The notes under the pieces: generated by a model
What the model saw: only the letters and a program-made list of their open reading frames with translations
Database searches by the model: none
What the model was told of the DNA's origin: nothing
Source: Mycobacterium sp. E740
GTDB taxonomy: Bacteria > Actinomycetota > Actinomycetes > Mycobacteriales > Mycobacteriaceae
DNA: 49,916 bases
NCBI RefSeq assembly: GCF_001672895.1
Contig: NZ_LZKP01000202.1
Span: 1-49,916 of the forward strand
Direction: 5' to 3'
Position numbers and translations under genes: made by a program
In this document: piece after piece, positions 43,208 to 49,916 of the stretch
Layout of the letters: each line of letters begins with the position of its first letter
Position numbering within the stretch: position 1 is the first letter of the stretch

Positions 43208-44434
43208 TCAGTGGCTCCCGTTTGACCGCGCGAGTTCGTCGTCGCACTCGATGGTGTGATCGAACGCCTTGGCGCGTTCCTCGGCCTCCGGGCTGCCTGA
43301 GAACATTCCCGCCGCGACCCGCTTTGTCTGCCCGGCGATTTCGCGGTCGGTCCGCGCTTCCGGGGCGGGTGCCGCCGGTTCGATGCGCTGGATGGGCACC
43401 ACGCCGCCGGTGCGCTGCACCCAGTCGACCATCCCTTCGCGCACCGCGCATTGCAGGTCGAACAGTGCGCCGGCGTTGCGCGCGCTGACGACGATGCGCA
43501 CCCGCACCACGCCGCCGACGGCGTTGGTCACCTGGAGCACGCCGCGCCGGCCGTCCCAGAGGTCGCTTTCGGAGAGCAGCCGGTCCAGCTCGGCGCGCAT
43601 GTCGTTGAAGGGAACCGAGAAGTCGACGTCGAACTCGACCGCGCCCATGATCTCGGTGGCGCTGCGGGTCCAGTTCTCGAACGGTTCGGTGGTGAAGTAG
43701 CTCGACGGAAGCACCAGCCGCCGCTCGTCCCAGAGCCGCACGACGACGTAGGTCAGCGTGATCTCCTCGATCCGGCCCCACCACTGGCCGTTTTCGAGCT
43801 GCACGATGTCGCCGACACGGATCGCGCCCGAGAATGCGATCTGCATGCCCGCGAAGACCGCGCCTAGTGAGGTCTGCGCCGCCAGGCCGGCGACCACCGA
43901 CAGCACGCCGGCGGAGGCGAACACCGTGGTGCCGATGTCGGAGAACGACGGGAACGTCATCAGGATCGCGGCGGCGCCCAGGATGACGACGATCGCGATC
44001 GCGAGCCGGCGCAGCACCGTGACCTGGGTCCGGACCCTCCGCCACAACCGGTCGGCGTCGGAGATCTCCTCGCCACCGCCGCCGTAGCGGGCGATCATCC
44101 GCCGTTCGGCGACGCGGACGAGACCGGTGAGCAGCCAGGTGATCGAGGCGATCATCAGGATCAGCAGCCAGTGATCGACCCATCCGCGCCACGAGTCGGC
44201 GGTATCCGATGTCCGTCGCACCGCGAACGTCGCCGCGAGGACCATCAGCAGCACCCGTACCGGCTTGCGGGTGAGCACTTCGATGTCTCTGATCAGGTCG
44301 CTGCGCCTGCTGACCCGCGTGAGCAGCCAGGTCACGGCGACTCCGAGGAGGTACACGGCGGCCACCGCTCCTGCGGCCCACGCCAGGGTGACGGCGATGT
44401 TGGTGGCGGTCTCCAGTTCGGTCTCGTCCGGCAT
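43208..44434 (-). CDS. MscS-family mechanosensitive ion channel
   Basis: A 408-residue membrane protein. About four N-terminal helices, then the conserved pore helix and beta domain: FASAGVLSVVAGLAAQTSLGAVFAG, RVGDIVQLENGQWWGRIEEI and LWDERRLVLPSSYFTTEPF. The C-terminal domain is cytosolic. ATG 44434 (MPDETEL) is chosen over the longer frame to 44665, which would overlap the ruvC promoter and the SOS box and lacks codon bias. It releases solutes on hypo-osmotic shock. Confidence 0.9.
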   Translation of the reverse strand: MPDETELETATNIAVTLAWAAGAVAAVYLLGVAVTWLLTRVSRRSDLIRDIEVLTRKPVRVLLMVLAATFAVRRTSDTADSWRGWVDHWLLILMIASITWLLTGLVRVAERRMIARYGGGGEEISDADRLWRRVRTQVTVLRRLAIAIVVILGAAAILMTFPSFSDIGTTVFASAGVLSVVAGLAAQTSLGAVFAGMQIAFSGAIRVGDIVQLENGQWWGRIEEITLTYVVVRLWDERRLVLPSSYFTTEPFENWTRSATEIMGAVEFDVDFSVPFNDMRAELDRLLSESDLWDGRRGVLQVTNAVGGVVRVRIVVSARNAGALFDLQCAVREGMVDWVQRTGGVVPIQRIEPAAPAPEARTDREIAGQTKRVAAGMFSGSPEAEERAKAFDHTIECDDELARSNGSH

Positions 44435-44639
44435 AGGGATGAAAATCAGCTCCAGAGGTCGGGGGCAGGGCTCTTCGCGACCGTAGTGGCGATACCGGCC
44501 GCCGTCACATCGCGAGCGCGTCGTCAGCGGTGAACTCGGCCGTCTCACAAGCACAATTGCGGGCGGCAGTGGGACGCGACACAGGCGGTCTTCGCCGGGC
44601 GTGTCATTGCCGTGCACTGTCCGGCGGGCGGCTAAGCTC

Positions 44640-44655
44640 TCGAACAAGTGTTCAC
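44640..44655 (+). promoter_or_regulatory. SOS (LexA) box upstream of ruvC
   Basis: TCGAACAAGTGTTCAC matches the mycobacterial LexA consensus TCGAAC-N4-GTTCGA at 10 of 12 positions. It ends 13 nt before the ruvC start codon, a suitable place for repression of ruvCAB. Confidence 0.75.
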
Positions 44656-44668
44656 AGAAGGGCATGCC

Positions 44669-45235
44669 GTGCGGGTGATGGGAGTCGATCCCGGGTTGAC
44701 GCGCTGCGGGCTGTCCGTCATCGAAGGCGGTAAGGGCCGGCAGGTCATCGCGCTCGACGTCGACGTGGTCCGTACGCCGTCCGGTGATCCGCTACACCGA
44801 CGGCTGCTGGTCATCAGCGACACCGTCGAATACTGGATGGATACGCACAAACCGGACGTGATCGCGATCGAGCGGGTGTTCTCCCAGCAGAACGTCTCGA
44901 CGGTGATGGGCACCGCGCAAGCCGGTGGTGTCATTGCGCTGGCCGCGGCCAGGCGGGACATCGACGTGCATTTCCACACTCCGAGCGAGGTCAAGGCGGC
45001 GGTCACCGGCAACGGCAACGCCGATAAGGCCCAGGTCACCGCGATGGTGACCAGAATCCTTGCGCTGCAGACCAAGCCGACGCCGGCTGACGCGGCCGAC
45101 GCGCTGGCGCTGGCGATCTGCCATTGCTGGCGGGCTCCAATGATCGCGCGGATGGCAGCGGCCCAGGCGTTGGCCGCCGAACATCAACGCAAGTACAAGG
45201 CCACACTGAAGGCGAAAGCGAAGGCGGCACGATGA
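44669..45235 (+). CDS. ruvC: Holliday junction resolvase RuvC
   Basis: A 188-residue endonuclease that resolves Holliday junctions. Catalytic acidic residues are in [23 protein letters not shown] and [18 protein letters not shown] 44669 is chosen over GTG 44648: AGAAGG lies 8 nt upstream and the sequence then starts MRVMGVDPG as in M. tuberculosis. The stop overlaps ruvA (ATGA). It has an SOS box upstream and forms the ruvCAB operon. Confidence 0.96.
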   Translation: MRVMGVDPGLTRCGLSVIEGGKGRQVIALDVDVVRTPSGDPLHRRLLVISDTVEYWMDTHKPDVIAIERVFSQQNVSTVMGTAQAGGVIALAAARRDIDVHFHTPSEVKAAVTGNGNADKAQVTAMVTRILALQTKPTPADAADALALAICHCWRAPMIARMAAAQALAAEHQRKYKATLKAKAKAAR

Positions 45236-45815
45236 TCGCATCCGTGCGCGGTGAGGTGCTCGACATTGCGCTGGACCACGTCGTGATCGAAGCGGCAGGG
45301 GTCGGCTACAAGATCATGGCCACTCCGTCGACACTGGCGACGCTGCGGCGCGGCAGCGAGGCGCGCCTGATCACCGCGATGATCGTGCGCGAAGACTCCC
45401 AGACGTTGTACGGCTTCGCCGACGCCGACGCGCGCGACCTGTTCCTCACACTTCTCGGGGTGTCGGGGATCGGGCCCAGCATCGCCCTCGGAGCGCTCGC
45501 GATGTACGACGGGCCCACGCTGCGGCAGGCCATCGGTGACGCCGACATCACCGCGCTGACCCGAATTCCCAAGGTAGGCAAGAAGACCGCAGAGCTGATG
45601 GCGTTGAGCCTGCGCGACAAGGTCGGCATCAGTTCACCGTCCGCCGTCGCAGCGGCGGGCGGACACTCGGTGCGCGGGCCGGTCGTGGAAGCGCTTGTCG
45701 GCCTCGGTTTTGCGGCCAAGCAGGCCGAAGAGGCCACCGACAAGGTGCTGGCCAATGATCCGGAGGCCTCACAGTCGGCCGCGTTGCGCGCGGCGTTGTC
45801 GATGCTGGGGAACAA

Positions 45816-45819
<4 letters not shown>
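45232..45819 (+). CDS. ruvA: Holliday junction branch-migration protein RuvA
   Basis: A 195-residue DNA-binding subunit that holds the four-way junction and recruits RuvB. Order: OB-fold domain ([20 protein letters not shown]), a helix-hairpin-helix ([14 protein letters not shown] and [16 protein letters not shown]), a flexible linker near 145, and the C-terminal RuvB-binding three-helix domain ([19 protein letters not shown]). ATG overlaps the ruvC stop; the stop overlaps ruvB. Confidence 0.96.
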
Positions 45820-46877
<1,058 letters not shown>

Positions 46878-46888
46878 GGAGGACACCA

Positions 46889-47527
46889 ATGGGAAGCGGC
46901 ACGATCAGGCTGGGTGGATTGTTCGGCGTTGTGTGTGCCGGTGTCGTCGTGCCGGCGTATATGGCCGGTTCGCCGGAAACGCCGAAGGATCCCGGTGCGG
47001 TGCAGTCCTATTTCGACAGCGCGGCAACGTTTCTGACGATGAACGGCACGCTGCCGCTGCTGCATGTGCTGTTCGGCCTGCTGTTCCTCGGTGTGCTCGT
47101 GTCGATGTTGCGGTCGGCGGCAGGGCCCGCCGGCGCGGTGTACACGGCAGCGTTGGGCGGTGCGGTGTTCCTCGCGCTCACCGCTGCCGGGCTGGCCGCC
47201 GAGGTCGCGGTGGCCGCCGCGATCGTGCGGTTCGGCGACGTGAGCATCACGGATTACTCGCAACCGTTCCTCGGCCTGGCGGTGTGGCTGTACCACTACA
47301 GCCATATTGGTTCCGCGACGCTGATATTCGCCACGGCGTACGTGGTTTGGCGCACCGGCGTGCTGCCGAAGTGGTCCGCGGTGCTGGCGGTGCTCGGCGT
47401 GCCGGCGTTGTTGCACACCTGGATCGGCGTGCCCGCCGCGTACTGCGTGATCGCCTGGATCGGGTTGACCGGGTTGGTGATGCTGGCGGTCCCGCCGGTG
47501 GTTCGAGTGGAAAGTGTTGGTGCCTGA
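46889..47527 (+). CDS. polytopic membrane protein, unknown function
   Basis: A 212-residue membrane protein with about five hydrophobic helices (FGVVCAGVVVPAYMAG, LPLLHVLFGLLFLGVLVSML, AVFLALTAAGLAAEVAVAAA, IGSATLIFATAYVVW, VIAWIGLTGLVMLAV). ATG 46889 has GGAGGA upstream. The next gene's ATG overlaps its stop (TGATG). The two probably extend the ruvCAB transcript. No family is named with confidence. Confidence 0.8.
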   Translation: MGSGTIRLGGLFGVVCAGVVVPAYMAGSPETPKDPGAVQSYFDSAATFLTMNGTLPLLHVLFGLLFLGVLVSMLRSAAGPAGAVYTAALGGAVFLALTAAGLAAEVAVAAAIVRFGDVSITDYSQPFLGLAVWLYHYSHIGSATLIFATAYVVWRTGVLPKWSAVLAVLGVPALLHTWIGVPAAYCVIAWIGLTGLVMLAVPPVVRVESVGA

Positions 47528-47913
47528 TGGGTTTCGTGGGGTTGTTCTTCGCCGGACTGGCAGCACTGCTGCACGTCTACATCTGGGTGATGGAGTCGCT
47601 GACATGGACGTCGCCGCGCACCCGGGCGACGTTCGGCATCACCGAGGAAGAAGCCCTGGCCACCAAGGAGTTGGCGTTCAACCAGGGCTTCTACAACCTC
47701 TTTCTCGCCGTCATCACCTTCACCGGGCTGATAGTCGGCAGCGTCGGATACAACTACATCGGGCTCGCACTGATCTTCGCCGGGGTCGGCTCCATGCTCG
47801 CCGCGGCCCTGGTGTTGCTGGTGTCCTCGCCCGACAAGGCGCGAGCCGCCGTGACCCAGGGGATCTTTCCTCTGATCGCGGTTGTGCTACTGGCATTCGC
47901 GACGACGTTGTAG
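47527..47913 (+). CDS. DUF1304 membrane protein
   Basis: A 128-residue protein of four helices with the DUF1304 pattern: LAALLHVYIWVMESLTW, FGITEEEALATKELAFNQGF and GLALIFAGVGSMLAAALVLL. Function is unknown. Its ATG overlaps the stop of the preceding membrane protein gene by one base (TGATG). Convergent with the carboxylic acid reductase gene, 9 bp between stops. Confidence 0.88.
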   Translation: MGFVGLFFAGLAALLHVYIWVMESLTWTSPRTRATFGITEEEALATKELAFNQGFYNLFLAVITFTGLIVGSVGYNYIGLALIFAGVGSMLAAALVLLVSSPDKARAAVTQGIFPLIAVVLLAFATTL

Positions 47914-47929
47914 GGCCGCCGACTACAAC
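47907..47929. terminator. small hairpin across two convergent stop codons
   Basis: Arms GTTGTAG (47907-47913) and CTACAAC (47923-47929), perfect 7-bp, separated by 9 nt. The arms contain the stop codons of the DUF1304 gene and of the carboxylic acid reductase gene. It is short, so its activity as a terminator is uncertain. Confidence 0.4.
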
Positions 47930-49704
47930 AGACCCAGCAGCTCCAGATCCGTCACGTACTTGACGATGACCTCGCGCGTGACGTGCGGGATGTCCTTGTC
48001 CGGACCGATCTTGGCGTCCTGCACCGCTGTGCGGAAGCGATCCGTCGGTGCGATCGAGCCGCGGATCGGCACCTCCGGCCGCTGATAGTTGTGCAGCAGC
48101 GGAAGCAGCGACCCCTGACGCTGCCGCTCGGGCAGTGCGCGGACCGCGGTGGCGAACCGGCTCAGCCAGGTGGCGTAGTCCCCGACGCGCTCGACCCGGT
48201 ATCCGGCCTCGATCAACCAATCGGTGTACTCGTCGAGGCCGATGCCGTCGTCGTACGGGTTCATCACGTGGTAGGTCTCGAAACCGAGACCCGGATCGCG
48301 GCCCACCTGCACCCCCAGCGTCGAGATCGCTTCGGCGATGAACTCGACCGGCAGCCCGTCGTAGTGGGCCCGTTGCCGGTTGCCGTCGGCGTCGAGTTCA
48401 TAAAGCGAATGCGGCGCGATCCCGGTGGCCACCAGGCTGAGCATCAACCGGGTGAACATGTCGGGCAGGTTGAGCTGGCCGGCGTAGGTGGTGTCGGCGA
48501 GGATCATGTCGCAGCGGAACACCGACGCGGGCAGGCCGCACAGGTCGTGTGCTTCGCGCAGCAAGACCTCTCCGGCCCACTTGCTGTTCGCGTAGCCGTT
48601 GGCGTAGCTGTCGTCGACCGAGCGGGTCGCGCTGATCACCCGGATGTCGCCGTCCTCGGTGAACTGCCCAGGCGTGATGCCCGCTCCCACCCCGATCGTC
48701 GAGACGTACACGAACGGCTTGATCTTCGTGGTGATCGCCAGCCGGATCAGCTCAGCGGTGCCGACGACGTTGGGGCCGAACAGCTGGCTGTAGGGCAGCA
48801 CATGGTTCACCAACGCGGCGGGGTCGACGATCAGGTCGACGGTGTCGGCCAGCCGCTGCCAGGTCTGCCGATCCAAGCCTAGGTCCGCTTCGCCTTTGTC
48901 GCCGGCGAGGACCTCGAGGTGATCTGCCGCCAACGCACGGAAGTGCCCGAGCAGTTCGGGGTCGCCCGAATCGAACGTCCGATCCAGCCGGTCACGCGCG
49001 GCGCCGTCGTCCTTGGCCCGCACCAGGCAGATGACCTTGCCGCCGACAAGCGACATCCGCTCGAGCCAGTCCAGTGCGAGGTATCGGCCCAGGAATCCGG
49101 TTGCGCCGGTAAGCAGTACGGTGCGCACCTCGGGGCTCGGGCCGGGCAACGCCGACGCGGCCTCGAGCGTGGCCTGGTCGATGAACTTGTCCAGGGTCAG
49201 GTCGCCGGCGTGTGCCTCGACCGCGTCGCGACCGTGCACCGATGCGAACGTCGGCCGCTTGCTGCCGGGTTGCCGGGCAGCTTCGATGTAGGCGGCCACC
49301 GCAGCCAGGTCGTTGGCCGGGCTGACGATGACCCCCACCGGCACCTCGACGTCGAAGATCTCGGTCAGCAGATTGCCGAAAGTCAACGCCGACAACGAGT
49401 CTCCACCGAGGTCGGTGAAGTGTGCGCCGGGCTGCAGGTCGGCTGCCGATGCGCCGAGCAGGGCGCCGGCGGCGCGGCTGACGGTTTCGGCGACGGGGCG
49501 GTCGGCACCGTGCAGGCGTAGCTCGCGCAGTTCCTGCGCCTGGCCGTCGGCGAGCTCGGAGTAAAGCTGTTCCAGCCGTTCGCCGTACCGCTCCTTGAGT
49601 TTCGGCCGTGCGAGCTTGCGGATACCGGTGAGCAAGCCGTTCTCCAACGTGAACGGCGTTGTCTCGACGAGGAAATCGCGCGGGATCTCGTAGGACTGCA
49701 GATC
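47923..49704 (-). CDS. carboxylic acid reductase (FadD9-type), C-terminal part: PCP and reductase domains
   Basis: The last 594 or so residues of an adenylation-PCP-reductase enzyme that reduces fatty or aromatic acids to aldehydes using ATP and NADPH. Visible in order: the end of the adenylation domain ([20 protein letters not shown]), the phosphopantetheine site [14 protein letters not shown], the short-chain dehydrogenase NADPH site [18 protein letters not shown] and the catalytic Tyr-x3-Lys in [16 protein letters not shown]. In M. tuberculosis FadD9 (Rv2590) is also next to ruvB. The frame is closed at its 5' side by the inverted repeat at 49628-49704, so what lies upstream is not reliable. 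TTG at 49647 is internal and not a start. Confidence 0.9.
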   Translation of the reverse strand, partial: DLQSYEIPRDFLVETTPFTLENGLLTGIRKLARPKLKERYGERLEQLYSELADGQAQELRELRLHGADRPVAETVSRAAGALLGASAADLQPGAHFTDLGGDSLSALTFGNLLTEIFDVEVPVGVIVSPANDLAAVAAYIEAARQPGSKRPTFASVHGRDAVEAHAGDLTLDKFIDQATLEAASALPGPSPEVRTVLLTGATGFLGRYLALDWLERMSLVGGKVICLVRAKDDGAARDRLDRTFDSGDPELLGHFRALAADHLEVLAGDKGEADLGLDRQTWQRLADTVDLIVDPAALVNHVLPYSQLFGPNVVGTAELIRLAITTKIKPFVYVSTIGVGAGITPGQFTEDGDIRVISATRSVDDSYANGYANSKWAGEVLLREAHDLCGLPASVFRCDMILADTTYAGQLNLPDMFTRLMLSLVATGIAPHSLYELDADGNRQRAHYDGLPVEFIAEAISTLGVQVGRDPGLGFETYHVMNPYDDGIGLDEYTDWLIEAGYRVERVGDYATWLSRFATAVRALPERQRQGSLLPLLHNYQRPEVPIRGSIAPTDRFRTAVQDAKIGPDKDIPHVTREVIVKYVTDLELLGLL

Positions 49705-49916
49705 TACGTCTACGGCAACAGCGCTCGCTCATACCTGCTGGCCGTCATCGTGCCCACCGCGGATGCGCTCGACCGATACGACGGCGAGGCGCTCAAGGCA
49801 GCGCTCAGCGAGTCGCTGCAGGACGTTGCGCGATCCGCCGATCTGCAGTCCTACGAGATCCCGCGCGATTTCCTCGTCGAGACAACGCCGTTCACGTTGG
49901 AGAACGGCTTGCTCAC
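49628..49916. repeat. 77-bp perfect inverted repeat at the window end (probable assembly fold-back)
   Basis: Bases 49628-49704 and 49840-49916 are exact reverse complements (77 of 77), with a 135-bp spacer. The match breaks at 49705/49839 on the inner side and reaches the last base of the window on the outer side. Both arms encode the same part of the carboxylic acid reductase, [18 protein letters not shown]... A six-base overlap, CAGATC, sits at the junction. Confidence 0.95.
49699..49916 (+). pseudogene. carboxylic acid reductase fragment in inverted orientation (adenylation domain C-terminus)
   Basis: On the plus strand the frame reads [20 protein letters not shown]...ENGLLT to the window end, the adenylation-domain segment that should directly precede the minus-strand part of the same gene. 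Taken together the two pieces make one continuous reductase if the window end is joined to 49627 on the opposite strand. It is listed as a fragment, since the arrangement is better explained by assembly than by biology. Confidence 0.8.

Noticed and set aside
44435..44665. N-terminal extension of the MscS gene to 44665
   Set aside because: It would cover the ruvC promoter and SOS box, and the translation looks non-coding; MPDETEL at 44434 precedes the first membrane helix.

Overview
This window is high-GC actinobacterial DNA from a member of the Mycobacteriaceae, most likely a fast-growing Mycolicibacterium-type species. The assignment rests on a run of genes characteristic of the lineage: aftC (arabinogalactan arabinosyltransferase), clpC2, the PIM lipid operon (HIT protein, pgsA, acyltransferase, pimA), pdxS-tesB-pdxT, ruvCAB and a FadD9-type carboxylic acid reductase. 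Gene order agrees in blocks with my memory of M. tuberculosis (Rv2674-Rv2667 and Rv2614c-Rv2590). No species is assigned.

Layout. 1-17.4 kb: msrB, then a two-gene insertion relative to M. tuberculosis (a phosphotransferase and a 2,997-residue cyclase/ATPase), followed by aftC, a lipoprotein of the alpha/beta-hydrolase fold, a RibD-like reductase, a ZapE-type ATPase, a GNAT enzyme, an exported protein and clpC2 with two perfect palindromes in front of it. 17.4-25.8 kb: an accessory stretch of small, mostly unrecognised genes (short secreted proteins, a WGxxGxxG protein, a PH-domain protein, a zinc-knuckle-like protein, a HicB-like protein, a DUF2510 protein) ending at a tRNA cluster (Val-GAC, Cys, Gly on minus; Val-CAC on plus). 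26.5-31 kb: stress and envelope genes (PPOX-fold protein, DUF3618/holin pair, proline-rich exported protein, L,D-transpeptidase, GAF-ANTAR regulator, DUF1990). 31-38.6 kb: a tightly overlapping operon from a PaaI thioesterase through thrS to pimA and a Nudix protein, where nearly every junction is a 4-nt stop/start overlap. 38.6-43.2 kb: vitamin B6 synthesis with an acyl-CoA thioesterase between its two subunits, a convergent acyl-CoA dehydrogenase with its own palindrome, and YebC. 43.2-47.9 kb: an MscS channel, SOS-boxed ruvCAB and two membrane proteins. 47.9 kb to the end: the carboxylic acid reductase.

Most notable content. The 2,997-residue protein joins two zinc ribbons, a class III adenylyl cyclase domain with all catalytic residues, a STAND-type ATPase and a helical region to seven tandem units of about 275 residues. 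Each unit looks like a pair of NTF2/SnoaL-like domains, giving about fourteen in one chain. It lies in a tight three-gene array with a kinase-fold protein upstream and msrB downstream.

Caution. The last 77 bases of the window are an exact reverse complement of bases 49628-49704, and the carboxylic acid reductase reads outward on both strands from that point. This is most simply an assembly fold-back, so the extreme right end should not be taken at face value.
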